Origin: Vibrio sp. SCSIO 43135
Lineage (GTDB): Bacteria > Pseudomonadota > Gammaproteobacteria > Enterobacterales > Vibrionaceae
Length of the DNA: 64,000 bases
Direction of reading: 5' to 3'
NCBI RefSeq assembly: GCF_023716665.1
Contig: NZ_CP071860.1
Span: 1,240,001-1,304,000, forward strand
Shown here in pieces: positions 33,786 through 42,789 of this stretch (within the stretch, counting starts at the first letter, position 1; every line of letters starts with the position of its first letter). A program made the translations under genes and the position numbers. The notes under the pieces are model-generated. The model was given only the letters and a program-made list of their open reading frames with translations, did no database searches and had not been told where the DNA came from.

Positions 33786-34436
33786 ATGAAGAAAATTGCG
33801 GTGATCCTCAGTGGCTCAGGGGTATTTGATGGTGCTGAAATTCACGAGTCTGTGCTGGCATTGCATGCGGTAGAAAAAAATGGTGCGAGCTGGCACTGTT
33901 TTGCGCCAGACATTGACCAAATGCACGTGATTAACCATAAGACAGGCGAAGAGATGGCCGAAAGCCGTAATGTACTGGTTGAAGCGGCGCGAATCGCGCG
34001 TGGCAACATTGAAGACGTCGCGACGCTTAACGCAGACGACTTTGATGCGCTACTCGTTCCTGGAGGGTTTGGGGCGGCGAAAAACTTAACTGACTTTGCG
34101 GTCAATGGCGCCGAATGCAGTATCAATACTCACGTCGCATCAGCTTGCCGAGCATTCGCTCAAGCTCGCAAGCCAGTGGGTTATTTATGCATTGCTCCTG
34201 CTATCATCCCTATGATTTACGGTGACAATGTACAAGGCACTATTGGCAACGATCAAGCCACCGCTGCAGCCTTTAATCAGTTAGGGGGAAGTCATATTGA
34301 TTGCCCTGTGGATGATTACATTTTCGATGAAAACCATCTGGTTCTTTCTACTCCTGCTTACATGCTAGCGGGGAATATTTCTGAAGCGGCGGCTGGAATA
34401 GAGAAACTCGTCAACAAGTTGATTTCGCTGTCGTAA
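33786..34436 (+). CDS. elbB: ElbB, DJ-1/PfpI-family glyoxalase-like protein
   Basis: A 216-residue DJ-1/PfpI-type protein matching ElbB: KKIAVILSGSGVFDGAEIHESV at the start, VPGGFGAAKNLTDFAVNG (about 90-107) and the Cys-containing YLCIAPAIIP. E. coli ElbB has weak glyoxalase activity and was linked to isoprenoid synthesis; its main role is unsettled. A terminator follows at 34464. Confidence 0.92.
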   Translation: MKKIAVILSGSGVFDGAEIHESVLALHAVEKNGASWHCFAPDIDQMHVINHKTGEEMAESRNVLVEAARIARGNIEDVATLNADDFDALLVPGGFGAAKNLTDFAVNGAECSINTHVASACRAFAQARKPVGYLCIAPAIIPMIYGDNVQGTIGNDQATAAAFNQLGGSHIDCPVDDYIFDENHLVLSTPAYMLAGNISEAAAGIEKLVNKLISLS

Positions 34437-34463
34437 CCTTGCGATACAATCCAAGTCACTCCC

Positions 34464-34492
34464 AAAGCGCGATACTCAATCGCGCTTTTTTA
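34464..34492 (+). terminator. Terminator after elbB
   Basis: A 10-bp stem (AAAGCGCGAT / ATCGCGCTTT) with a five-base loop, then TTTTTT. Confidence 0.9.
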
Positions 34493-34698
34493 CGTTATCT
34501 GTTGAGCAAACGATACCGTTAACTTATTAAATTTATTGATAATTTTTACAGTTATGTAGCAAGAAGATCCAATTCACATTTATCTATAGAAAGCTCCGAC
34601 CAGTGCTCCTGTGATTGTTTTAGATCAAATAATACCTACTAAGGGTTATGCCAACCTGTTTGCAGTTTAAAATAATCAACTTACAACGGAATAGATCT

Positions 34699-35847
34699 AT
34701 GACAACTGCATTTTTCATCCCAACCGTAAACTTCATGGGTGCTGGCTGTTTAAAGGACGCCGCAGACAGTATTCAGTCTCAAGGTTTCAAGAAAGGCCTA
34801 ATCGTTACCGACTCTGTGTTGAATCAGATCGGCGTAGTAAAGCAAGTTCAAGCGCTTCTTAGTGAGCGTGATGTTGAAACAGTAGTGTTTGATGGCACCC
34901 AACCTAACCCAACTATCGGCAACGTAAACGCGGGCTTGGAACTATTAGCAGACAACGATTGTGACTTCGTTATCTCTCTTGGTGGTGGCTCTCCGCACGA
35001 TTGTGCAAAAGGTATTGCTCTTGTTGCAGCTAACGGTGGAAAAATCGCTGATTACGAAGGTGTCGACCAATCAGCAAAACCAATGCTGCCTCTTATTGCT
35101 ATCAATACGACAGCAGGCACGGCTTCAGAAATGACACGTTTCTGCATCATTACTGACGAAGAGCGCCACATTAAAATGGCCATTGTAGATAAACACACTA
35201 CTCCACTGATTTCAGTGAATGACCCAGAGTTAATGCTGGCAAAACCTGCGTCATTAACCGCTGCAACAGGTATGGACGCATTGACTCACGCGGTAGAAGC
35301 CTACGTTTCTATCGCAGCGACGCCGATTACCGACGCTGTTGCGATTAAAGCAATAGAGCTTATCCAAGCCCATCTACGTACTGCAGTTGATAACGGCGAA
35401 GACATCGAAGCACGCGAGCAGATGGCTTACGCTCAGTTCATGGCAGGCATGGCATTTAACAACGCTTCCCTAGGTTACGTACACGCAATGGCTCACCAGT
35501 TAGGCGGTTTCTACGACCTTCCTCACGGTGTGTGCAATGCTGTTCTACTACCACACGTTCAGCGTTACAACGCACAAGTATGCCCTGAGCGTCTACGTGA
35601 CGTTGCAAAAGCCATGGGTGTCGATGTAGAGAACATGAACGCAGAGCAAGGGGCAGAAGCGGCGCTAGAAGCCATCATGCAACTGTCGAAAGATGTAGGC
35701 ATTCCTGCTGGCCTTAAAGAGCTGGGAGCAAAATCGGAAGACATTTCAATCTTGGCTGACAATGCTCTAAAAGACGCATGTGGATTTACTAACCCTAAAC
35801 AGGCGACGCACGAAGAAATCTCTGCAATTTTCTCTGCTGCAATGTAA
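34699..35847 (+). CDS. yiaY: Iron-containing alcohol dehydrogenase, YiaY type
   Basis: A 382-residue group III (Fe-dependent) alcohol dehydrogenase. The NAD-binding motif is SLGGGSPHDCAKGIAL (about 93-108). The iron ligands lie in GMDALTHAVEAYVS and in LGYVHAMAHQLGGFYDLPHGVCNAVLLP. Residue for residue it resembles E. coli YiaY. Substrates include short alcohols and L-threonine in related enzymes. ATG 34699 is chosen; the frame stays open to 34648 without homology. It is a single gene, with a terminator at 35865. Confidence 0.93.
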   Translation: MTTAFFIPTVNFMGAGCLKDAADSIQSQGFKKGLIVTDSVLNQIGVVKQVQALLSERDVETVVFDGTQPNPTIGNVNAGLELLADNDCDFVISLGGGSPHDCAKGIALVAANGGKIADYEGVDQSAKPMLPLIAINTTAGTASEMTRFCIITDEERHIKMAIVDKHTTPLISVNDPELMLAKPASLTAATGMDALTHAVEAYVSIAATPITDAVAIKAIELIQAHLRTAVDNGEDIEAREQMAYAQFMAGMAFNNASLGYVHAMAHQLGGFYDLPHGVCNAVLLPHVQRYNAQVCPERLRDVAKAMGVDVENMNAEQGAEAALEAIMQLSKDVGIPAGLKELGAKSEDISILADNALKDACGFTNPKQATHEEISAIFSAAM

Positions 35848-35864
35848 TTTCTGACTCACCACTG

Positions 35865-35893
35865 GCCCCACTTGAATTCGTGGGGCTTTTTTG
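35865..35893 (+). terminator. Terminator after yiaY
   Basis: Stem GCCCCAC / GTGGGGC with an eight-base loop, then TTTTTT. Confidence 0.9.
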
Positions 35894-35948
35894 ATCTTCA
35901 AACCTCCTAAAACCGTACTAGACTTTCAATGTCTAAAAAGGAGGTTCT

Positions 35949-36680
35949 ATGAAATTCTTGTTAACGTTATCTTTTTCCCTGTTTGCTGGCTTAGCCATCG
36001 CCGGGCAAGACACCACCTACTCCGTTGGCGATCTAGAGTATGAAGGTTACTGGTCAAAAGTCAGTGATGATGCACCATTAGTCGTTCTTGTTCATGACTG
36101 GGATGGCCTCACCGACTACGAGAAAAAGCGAGCTCAAATGCTCAATGACCTAGGCTACAACGTATTCGCCGCCGACCTGTTTGGGAAAGGAATTCGCCCT
36201 ACTGAAGTAAAAGACAAAAAGCAGCACACTGGCGAACTGTACAAAGACAGAGACAAGCTACGAACGTTGATGCAAGCAAGTGTTGACCATGCTGCAAGCC
36301 TCGGAGGCAACAAGAGCAATCTTGTTGTTATGGGTTACTGTTTTGGCGGAGCGGCTGTGCTGGAATCGGCGAGAGCAGGAATGGATGCAAAAGGTTTCGT
36401 GACCTTCCATGGTGGGCTAAAAACACCAGAAGGACAGTCGTACTCAGACACACAAACTCCTATTTTGGTACTGCATGGCACAGCAGACACCGCCATCCCA
36501 ATGGAGCAGTTCGCTCAGTTAGCGGTTGAGTTGGAAGCTGCCAATGTCCCACATGAAATGATCACTTATAGCGGTGCACCGCATGCGTTCACCGTGTTTG
36601 GTTCATCACGCTACCAAGAGGAAGCTGACCGTAAGTCATGGAATGCATTTACTGATTTCTTAACCCAATACACACAGTAA
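35949..36680 (+). CDS. Exported dienelactone-hydrolase-family protein
   Basis: A 243-residue alpha/beta hydrolase with a signal peptide (MKFLLTLSFSLFAGLAIA). The catalytic triad of dienelactone hydrolases is visible: Cys in VVMGYCFGG (about 126), Asp in LHGTADTAIP and His in GAPHAFT. The N-terminal VVLVHDWDGLT fits the family. Being exported, it probably acts on an extracellular or periplasmic ester rather than in aromatic-ring catabolism. AAGGAGG precedes the ATG; a terminator follows at 36708. Confidence 0.9.
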   Translation: MKFLLTLSFSLFAGLAIAGQDTTYSVGDLEYEGYWSKVSDDAPLVVLVHDWDGLTDYEKKRAQMLNDLGYNVFAADLFGKGIRPTEVKDKKQHTGELYKDRDKLRTLMQASVDHAASLGGNKSNLVVMGYCFGGAAVLESARAGMDAKGFVTFHGGLKTPEGQSYSDTQTPILVLHGTADTAIPMEQFAQLAVELEAANVPHEMITYSGAPHAFTVFGSSRYQEEADRKSWNAFTDFLTQYTQ

Positions 36681-36707
36681 CCCCACTTTCTAGGCCGAAA
36701 TTGCACG

Positions 36708-36736
36708 AAAAGGCAGGGAATCCCCCTGCCTTTTGT
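36708..36736 (+). terminator. Terminator after the dienelactone hydrolase gene
   Basis: A perfect 11-bp stem (AAAAGGCAGGG / CCCTGCCTTTT) with a five-base loop and a short T-tail. Confidence 0.88.
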
Positions 36737-36869
36737 TCGGTTCCTGTCATATCTATACTCTCACGTGTAAAAACACTTGCTAGTTCGCCTGCTCCCAAGG
36801 TAAAACAATACTTTCTGAGTATGAATGCACTTAGCGTTCATCACTGCCAATGAGTTTAGGGAGCCGAAC

Positions 36870-37280
36870 ATGCAAACACTTATCGATCAAGAAGTCGCAT
36901 TACATCATTACGACGTTCGTCAAGATCGCTCTATGGTTTCGCGTTTGCTGCACCCTGATTTCAAAGAAGTCGGTGAATCTGGCAATAGCTATGATTTCAC
37001 CAGCATCAATGAGTTAATGAAAACTGAGAAACCATCTCGCGGTTTTCTGCACTCTCAAGACTATGAATGTGTAGTACTGGGCACCAATACACAAATGCTT
37101 CTGTACAAGACGGCTTGGAACGACGGACTAGGACACGTTCGTCACTATGCTAAGCGCTCTTCAATCTGGGTCTTCAACGGCTCACACTGGCAAATGCAAT
37201 ATCATCAAGGCACGGCTTGTTCACCATTCAAACTTGCAGAGAACATCTCCGCTCGCCGAAACGAACTATCGCCTGCGTAA
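36870..37280 (+). CDS. DUF4440 / SnoaL-like small protein
   Basis: A 136-residue protein of the NTF2-like fold: LIDQEVALHHYDVRQDRSMVSRLLHPDFKEVGESG at the start and SSIWVFNGSHWQMQYHQGTA near the end match DUF4440. Such proteins may bind a small ligand or act as isomerases; nothing in sequence identifies one. ATG 36870 has AGGGAG seven bases upstream, better than the upstream in-frame start at 36825. Confidence 0.82.
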   Translation: MQTLIDQEVALHHYDVRQDRSMVSRLLHPDFKEVGESGNSYDFTSINELMKTEKPSRGFLHSQDYECVVLGTNTQMLLYKTAWNDGLGHVRHYAKRSSIWVFNGSHWQMQYHQGTACSPFKLAENISARRNELSPA

Positions 37281-37352
37281 TGACTTCTTAAATACCGTGA
37301 CTTTTTAAACATAACGACCTCTCAAACACGGTAACATCGCCACCAACCATTT

Positions 37353-37374
37353 GATGGGCTCGTCAAAGCCCATC
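37353..37374. other. Hairpin upstream of the LysE-type gene
   Basis: GATGGGCT and AGCCCATC form an 8-bp stem with a six-base loop. No T-run follows; it could be a leader structure of the LysE-type gene or a weak terminator of the DUF4440 gene. Confidence 0.4.
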
Positions 37375-37451
37375 CGTTAGAATCTCACCCTTAAGACTTG
37401 AATCTCTGCCTGTGCGCCCAAACTCCTTATGAAAGGACACAAGGAGCACAT

Positions 37452-38078
37452 ATGGAATATCTCTACGCCGTCGTACTATTCGCCGTTTCTTCCTCCGTTA
37501 CACCGGGGCCAAACAACATTATGGTGATGACCTCCGGAGTCAACTTTGGTGTAAGGCGCACATTGCCGCTGCTGGCGGGTATTTGTGTTGGTTTCACAGT
37601 GATGCTTTTGGTGGTGGGCTTTGGGTTCGGACAACTGTTTCAAGTGTTCCCCGCCTTACATTTCATCATTAAATGTTTAGGGACGGGTTACTTGCTGTAT
37701 CTTGCATGGTTGATTGCCAAAGCAGGCAGCATTTCAAACAGTAAACAACAGGCAAAACCGTTAACCTTTATGAAAGGCGCTTTATTTCAATGGGTGAATG
37801 GTAAGGCATGGGTTGTGGCAACAGGAGCGATTGCGGCGTTTACCACAACTGGTGCAGGCTTCTACACGCAGAATCTAATTATTGCCGTGACGTTTTTTAT
37901 TGCATCTTTTCCAGCTGTCGGGCTGTGGCTATTTTTCGGCACGCTGCTAAAGAGATGGCTCACCAAAGACAGCCATCGCCGATGGTTTAATTACTCAATG
38001 TCGGCTTTATTAATCGTATCCGTTTTACCCGTTATCAAAGAGATCTTTATCCAGTACCCAACTTTCCTGTCGATTTAA
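37452..38078 (+). CDS. LysE/RhtB-family amino-acid exporter
   Basis: A 208-residue six-helix exporter. The RhtB signature SSSVTPGPNNIMVMTSG lies in the first helix (about 13-29) and FMKGALFQWVNGKAWVVATGA in the middle. It exports an amino acid or derivative driven by the proton gradient; the substrate cannot be read. ATG 37452 has AAGGAG six bases upstream. A long-looped hairpin follows at 38118. Confidence 0.9.
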   Translation: MEYLYAVVLFAVSSSVTPGPNNIMVMTSGVNFGVRRTLPLLAGICVGFTVMLLVVGFGFGQLFQVFPALHFIIKCLGTGYLLYLAWLIAKAGSISNSKQQAKPLTFMKGALFQWVNGKAWVVATGAIAAFTTTGAGFYTQNLIIAVTFFIASFPAVGLWLFFGTLLKRWLTKDSHRRWFNYSMSALLIVSVLPVIKEIFIQYPTFLSI

Positions 38079-38117
38079 TTTACAATGTAAACACATTTAC
38101 TATCAAGTAGTTAAAGG

Positions 38118-38178
38118 AACGCCCGAGAATCTATTTACAAGGAACTGTTGCGTTAGTAGTTTACTCGGGCGTTATTTT
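38118..38178. terminator. Hairpin with a 36-base loop between the LysE-type gene and secF
   Basis: AACGCCCGAG pairs with CTCGGGCGTT over 10 bp across an unusually large loop, followed on plus by TATTTTATTG. It lies between convergent genes and probably acts as their shared terminator; the large loop is atypical. Confidence 0.5.
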
Positions 38179-38196
38179 ATTGCTGGTTTGAATGTT

Positions 38197-39099
38197 TTAT
38201 GGCGCGGTATCGACCTCTACAGGTAAATAATGTTTAGGCTCTAGCTTTAACCATTCAGGTAATACCGTACCAATCGAAATCGAAGACCACGTACCCGACA
38301 AAATACCTATGAACATCGCTGTCGCGAAGCCTTGCAGAGCGCTGCCTCCCATAATCCAAAGTGCCGCTACCGTGATCAAGGTGGTACCGGATGTCACCAT
38401 GGTACGAGAGAAAGTCGCTATCACCGCCTGATCGTTGATGTCTGGTGTTGGTGTGGTTTGCTTGGCTACCAACAGTTCACGAATACGGTCCGCAATGATA
38501 ATCGAGTCATTGAGTGAGTAGCCCAGAATCGCTAGTATCGCGGCGAATACCGTTAAGTTGAACTCCATTTGAGTGGCTGCGAAAAAGCCAAGAACCAGCA
38601 CTACATCGTGTAGTAGAGCCAACAATGAGCCACTTGCTAAACGCCATTCAAAACGGAAACAAAGATAACCAAGAATAGTCAGCATAGAGATAAGCAGCGC
38701 CAAACCACCTTGATCAACAAGATCGTCCCCCACTTGTGAGCCCACCATGCTATTACTCACGATATCTACGTTATGTGAAATCGTTTCTAACGACGCTTTG
38801 ATGTCTGGTGTCTCTTGGCCTTGCTCTGGAATTGAGTAGCGAATCACCCAACGCCCTTCTTCTCCAGAATGCGTGACGCCAGCTGACTCACCAAGCTCTG
38901 GCGACAATACTTTCAATAGATCTTTGTTGGTTAAACTTGAATCCACTTTCACTTCGGTCACCATACCGCCAGTGAAGTCTAAGCCCATGTTCAAGCCTTT
39001 GAAGCCCAGCGCCACCAGTGAAATTACCATCAATGCAACAGACACGTAGCTGGTTAGGTAACGGATCTTACGAATGTTTTTCTTTAATGTATTAACCAT
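38197..39099 (-). CDS. secF: SecF, second Vibrio paralogue
   Basis: A 300-residue membrane protein of the SecD/SecF RND-like family. The first helix is followed by GLDFTGGMVTEV, then a periplasmic domain (about 60-130), and five C-terminal helices with ILGYSLNDSIIIADRIRE and SRTMVTSGTTLITVAALW. It works with SecD at SecYEG to pull proteins out of the channel using an ion gradient. It starts three bases after secD. Its operon with vemP marks it as the inducible paralogue that Vibrio makes when sodium-driven export falters. Confidence 0.93.
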   Translation of the reverse strand: MVNTLKKNIRKIRYLTSYVSVALMVISLVALGFKGLNMGLDFTGGMVTEVKVDSSLTNKDLLKVLSPELGESAGVTHSGEEGRWVIRYSIPEQGQETPDIKASLETISHNVDIVSNSMVGSQVGDDLVDQGGLALLISMLTILGYLCFRFEWRLASGSLLALLHDVVLVLGFFAATQMEFNLTVFAAILAILGYSLNDSIIIADRIRELLVAKQTTPTPDINDQAVIATFSRTMVTSGTTLITVAALWIMGGSALQGFATAMFIGILSGTWSSISIGTVLPEWLKLEPKHYLPVEVDTAP

Positions 39100-39102
39100 G
39101 AT

Positions 39103-40941
39103 TTAAACCCTTACATCGCGACGACTATCTCGTCCCCAAACCGCATTGATGATGGCACGTGAAGCAAACACACCGGTAAACATACTGGTCAACAGACCAA
39201 GTCCCAGAGTGAGTGCAAAGCCTTGAATTGGACCGTTACCGATCGAATACAGGATCACGGCGGTTATCATGGTAGTAATGTTGGCATCTAGAATCGTGCT
39301 GATCGCACTGCTAAAGCCAAGATCAATTGACTGAGCAAACGTGCGGCCCTCAGCCAGTTTGTCGCGAATACGTTCAAATATCAGCACGTTGGTATCAACA
39401 GCCATACCGACAGTCAGAACTAAGCCCGCGATACCAGGCAAGGTTAAAACAGCGCCTGGAAGCAGCGCAATCAAGCCAAGTAAACAGGTCATATTTGCCA
39501 GCAAAGCCACATTAGCAACCCAGCCTAAACGGCGATACCACAGGGCCATAAAGGTAAGCGTTAGCCCCATACCCAATGCCAGCGCAGCGAAGCCATTTTG
39601 AATGTTTTCAGCTCCTAGAGAAGCGCCAATCGTGCGTTCCTCTACAATGGTGACTGGTGCGGTCAGTGAGCCAGCACGCAGCAATAACGCAAGCTGCTGA
39701 GCTTCATCCATAGAGCCTGCTCCAGTGATACGGAACTGGCTACCAAGTTGAGATTGAATAGTCGCAACGGAGATAACTTTTTCGCTACGTTCCGTTTCGC
39801 CTCTCGCATTGGTTGTGTACTCACGATATACAGTCGCCATCGGCTTACCGATATGCTTTCCAGAGAAGTCACTCATTAGCTTGCCACCTGCGTGGTCAAG
39901 AGAGATGTTTACTTCCGAAAAACCCATCTTGTCTACACCAGCACGAGCATTGACGATGTGCTCACCAGTTAGCACCGGACGACGTGTCAACACAACGTTT
40001 TGACCGTTGTTATCCTTTAGCACCATATCGGCACCAGACATGCCCTCAGATTCCATTTTCGCTTCGTGGAACGCAAGACTTGCCGTTGCACCAATCACGT
40101 TCTTTGCTTGCGATGGGTCTTGCACCCCAGGCAACTCAATGCGGATACTGTGTTCACCCTGACGCTGCACGAGTGCCTCAGTGATACCAAGTTCTTCAAT
40201 ACGTCCACGCATAATCTTCAAGTTTTGCTGAAGCGTGATTGACTGAAACTCGGCTTTATTTTGTGGTGAAGGCTGAATCGTTAGACTATCGGAATGACGC
40301 TTTACGTCCCAACCAGCGTAATTGGATTTAATAAACGTAGACGCTGCAGATAGAGCTTCTGGGCTTTTACTTGATAGCTCAAAGCCATCCACGCCTACTT
40401 TATTGAATTTCACACCGCGAATACGATCTTGGCGAAGCGCATCACGTACTTCATCGACGATGGTATTACGCTGCTCTTCAAACGCTTTGTCTACATCAAC
40501 GTTAAGCAAGAACTGTACGCCGCCACGTAAATCTAGGCCAAGTTTAATCGGGTTGAAGCCAAAATCAGTAAACCATTTAGGTGCTACAGAAACGTAGGAG
40601 AACGTAATGCTGTCACCTTCACGAATTAGCTCATCCAGCGCTTCACGAGCTTTGGTTTGTGACGACTCACTGTCGAACACCAATGTCATTTTGTCACCCG
40701 TTTGAGTGATTTCTTCAACATCAATATTTTGGTGTTCCAAGTATCGATTAAGCTCTACAACTGAGTTTAAAGATGGGTTGCTGGCAGTCGTCAATTGGAT
40801 AGATGGCTGCTCACCATACCATGTTGGAATGGCGCTCAATGCCAAAATGATCAGCGTAGTAACAAGCACCACGTACTTCCACGCAGGGTAATGGTTCATA
40901 AGGCGCTTCGACTTCGCTTTACGAGTAGAATGATTCTTCAT
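39103..40941 (-). CDS. secD: SecD, second Vibrio paralogue
   Basis: A 612-residue export-motor subunit. After the first helix comes the large periplasmic P1 domain (about 60-420) with LGLDLRGGVQFLLNVD. The membrane part follows, with the conserved ion-relay helix LVLTVGMAVDTNVLIFERIRDKL. Family members use protons or sodium to complete protein translocation. The ribosome site GAGGGAAG, 10-17 bases before the ATG at 40941, can pair with a complement just behind the vemP stop, so its translation is probably induced when a ribosome stalls on vemP. Confidence 0.95.
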   Translation of the reverse strand: MKNHSTRKAKSKRLMNHYPAWKYVVLVTTLIILALSAIPTWYGEQPSIQLTTASNPSLNSVVELNRYLEHQNIDVEEITQTGDKMTLVFDSESSQTKAREALDELIREGDSITFSYVSVAPKWFTDFGFNPIKLGLDLRGGVQFLLNVDVDKAFEEQRNTIVDEVRDALRQDRIRGVKFNKVGVDGFELSSKSPEALSAASTFIKSNYAGWDVKRHSDSLTIQPSPQNKAEFQSITLQQNLKIMRGRIEELGITEALVQRQGEHSIRIELPGVQDPSQAKNVIGATASLAFHEAKMESEGMSGADMVLKDNNGQNVVLTRRPVLTGEHIVNARAGVDKMGFSEVNISLDHAGGKLMSDFSGKHIGKPMATVYREYTTNARGETERSEKVISVATIQSQLGSQFRITGAGSMDEAQQLALLLRAGSLTAPVTIVEERTIGASLGAENIQNGFAALALGMGLTLTFMALWYRRLGWVANVALLANMTCLLGLIALLPGAVLTLPGIAGLVLTVGMAVDTNVLIFERIRDKLAEGRTFAQSIDLGFSSAISTILDANITTMITAVILYSIGNGPIQGFALTLGLGLLTSMFTGVFASRAIINAVWGRDSRRDVRV

Positions 40942-40948
40942 ATGTGTG

Positions 40949-41012
40949 TCTTCCCTCGATCACGAGACCGAGTTACAAAATTAATTTAATTGTGTTGTGT
41001 ATTATGGGAAGA
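40949..41012 (-). promoter_or_regulatory. vemP-secD regulatory stem (sequestered secD ribosome site)
   Basis: On the mRNA, UCUUCCC (41012-41006) lies four bases after the vemP stop codon and is perfectly complementary to GGGAAGA (40955-40949), which overlaps the secD Shine-Dalgarno sequence. Seven base pairs would hide the ribosome site. A ribosome stalled at the last vemP codons would cover the upstream arm and free it, as shown for V. alginolyticus. Confidence 0.75.
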
Positions 41013-41016
41013 ACGA

Positions 41017-41493
41017 CTAAAACTGGCTGTTGAGCGCCACGTAGAGAGCATTGCTCTCTTTCCAACCGGAGATTCGGTGATCGGAAGAAAAGACATCACC
41101 TGCCCAGAAGTCAATTTCATACTGAGCAAGTTGGTAGAGCTTATGTGGGGGTAGATGAGCGTTAAACTGCTCGAAGTCCGCTCCTGACTGCGTATCGTTG
41201 CTCTCTGAATTACGCGAAGAGTATGACCAACGATTGGCGTTAATAATGCCAACAGCTCCAACATCAATATTCGATTCTGATACAGGAACCGAGCCTGTGC
41301 TGACTTCATCTTGCCCTTCTAGCTCAATGAATATCTGCTCTACATTTAATGAGGAGTAAGCGGGTAAATACTTGTAGCTAGACAGTCTGTTACCGGCATC
41401 TGCTTCACTTTGTGCTAAATACGCGAACGCTTGCGACGGTAAGAGTGTCGCAAGTAGGGTAAACCATACGTATTTAAAAAAGCGAAGATGCAT
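41017..41493 (-). CDS. vemP: VemP, secretion-monitoring translation-arrest peptide
   Basis: A 158-residue protein with a signal sequence (MHLRFFKYVWFTLLATLLPSQAFA) and the conserved C-terminal arrest region: DVFSSDHRISGWKESNALYV, then ALNSQF to the stop. In V. alginolyticus this region compacts in the ribosome exit tunnel and arrests translation near a C-terminal Gln until SecDF-driven export pulls it free; here Gln is the penultimate residue. The length matches the known protein (159). ATG 41493 is chosen because it places the signal peptide at the N-terminus. The gene lies 75 bases upstream of secD, and the intervening RNA can form the regulatory stem at 40949-41012. Confidence 0.92.
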   Translation of the reverse strand: MHLRFFKYVWFTLLATLLPSQAFAYLAQSEADAGNRLSSYKYLPAYSSLNVEQIFIELEGQDEVSTGSVPVSESNIDVGAVGIINANRWSYSSRNSESNDTQSGADFEQFNAHLPPHKLYQLAQYEIDFWAGDVFSSDHRISGWKESNALYVALNSQF

Positions 41494-41638
41494 GAGCCGT
41501 AATAATAGAGTGACTGTTCTATTCTGGATAGTATGCCTGTTCACTGCGAGCAGCAACTAAAAAAAACTAAAACCGATTTTAAGCAAGCGTAATCTAACAT
41601 TGCACTTTTACGCTTGGGTTATTTCTGCGGAAAATACG

Positions 41639-42082
41639 CTAATCAGGCCTGACTGGGGCCAATTTGAGGTAAGAATGCAGTTCGCCATTCTTATATTCTA
41701 TGGCGGAGTAGATTCGCGGCGCTTTTCGGCCTACGACGTGGAACTCGTAGCGGTTTTCTCCTTTGGTGATCGACACTTTCAACATGCCATCCACCAAGCT
41801 CCATGTCCCTTGAGTATGAAGGCGGTCAAACAGCTTATGTTCATTCAGCGACCCATCCTGATTAAACACAAGTTCAGTAATGTAGCCTTCGGTACAGGTC
41901 TTTATCCAATGTGATTCTAGAACTTGCTGTTTGGTTATCTCTGCTTTTTCAGCTAACCACTGTTGGTATTCGGTGGTATTAGCGGCTTCTGGGTCGATTC
42001 CATCCACCTCAACGGCTGGCGCACCATATTGCTCACGAAAAAAGAGTTGTAAGAACACTTGTTGTTTGGTCGTTGGCTGCAT
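41639..42082 (-). CDS. Uncharacterised protein
   Basis: A 147-residue soluble protein without signal peptide or membrane segment. It has a helical N-terminus (TKQQVFLQLFFREQYG) and a beta-rich C-terminal half (GYITELVFNQDGSLNEHKLF; GTWSLVDGMLKVSITKGENRYEFHVVG) that reads like a lipocalin-type small barrel. I recognise no family with certainty. It lies 28 bases after a methyltransferase gene on the same strand and may be co-transcribed with it. Confidence 0.65.
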   Translation of the reverse strand: MQPTTKQQVFLQLFFREQYGAPAVEVDGIDPEAANTTEYQQWLAEKAEITKQQVLESHWIKTCTEGYITELVFNQDGSLNEHKLFDRLHTQGTWSLVDGMLKVSITKGENRYEFHVVGRKAPRIYSAIEYKNGELHSYLKLAPVRPD

Positions 42083-42110
42083 GTTGTACCAATTCCTTCA
42101 GCGATATAAA

Positions 42111-42728
42111 TTATGGTTTGATTAACAGAACCCCAATGCGACCTTTATCTCGCATTCCGTCAGGTTCGTTTACCCATACCCACTCTACCACTCGAAAGCC
42201 TATTTGCTGGCATATCTCAATGAACTGTGGAATCGGGTACGCATCGTAATAAAACTCTACTTCAAACATATAGTCGGTAAAAGGCGGAATATCGACCTCG
42301 CTCCCCCCGCTAGACAAAATACATGCCCCACCACTGCGCAAAGATTGGTAAGCTGATTCCAGTAAGCGCTTTTGCTCCACTCTTGGCAGATGGAAAAGTG
42401 AATCCCACAGCACGACACCATCATAAGTTTGATCAATTTCGTACTCTTCTAGCTCGCTTAGCACCCATTGTTGATTAGGTAAACGTTCTTTAGCCATAGC
42501 CAACAGCTTCTTGGAGCGATCGACACCCACCAACGAGTGACCCAATCCAGCCAAAAACTCGCCAATGGGTGTGGCATGACCACAGCCCAAATCTAGAATT
42601 TTGCTGGGTTCATCAAACAGCCCAACGAACTGTTTAAACAGCTCCATATCTTTAGCAGGAAGCTGAGTACGAACCTCCAACCATTGTTGAGAGATACGAT
42701 CATATTCCGCCTTCAATGGCTCAGTCAT
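42111..42728 (-). CDS. Class I SAM-dependent methyltransferase
   Basis: A 205-residue Rossmann methyltransferase. Motif I is ILDLGCGHATPIGEFLA (about 44-60), followed by the acidic residue in LVGVDRSKKLL, motif II VVLWDSLFHLP, and motif III LLESAYQSLRSGGACILSSGG. The substrate is unknown. It is followed closely by the uncharacterised 41639 gene. ATG 42728. Confidence 0.88.
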   Translation of the reverse strand: MTEPLKAEYDRISQQWLEVRTQLPAKDMELFKQFVGLFDEPSKILDLGCGHATPIGEFLAGLGHSLVGVDRSKKLLAMAKERLPNQQWVLSELEEYEIDQTYDGVVLWDSLFHLPRVEQKRLLESAYQSLRSGGACILSSGGSEVDIPPFTDYMFEVEFYYDAYPIPQFIEICQQIGFRVVEWVWVNEPDGMRDKGRIGVLLIKP

Positions 42729-42789
42729 ATTCCTTTCCTATTCTTCACGTATAGTACCTAAAGCTCCAAAGGCACCAGTGGGTCAGCTG

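Noticed and set aside
37353..37374. Riboswitch before the LysE-type gene
   Set aside because: Only one simple hairpin was found; no conserved lysine, glycine or other aptamer core was recognised.
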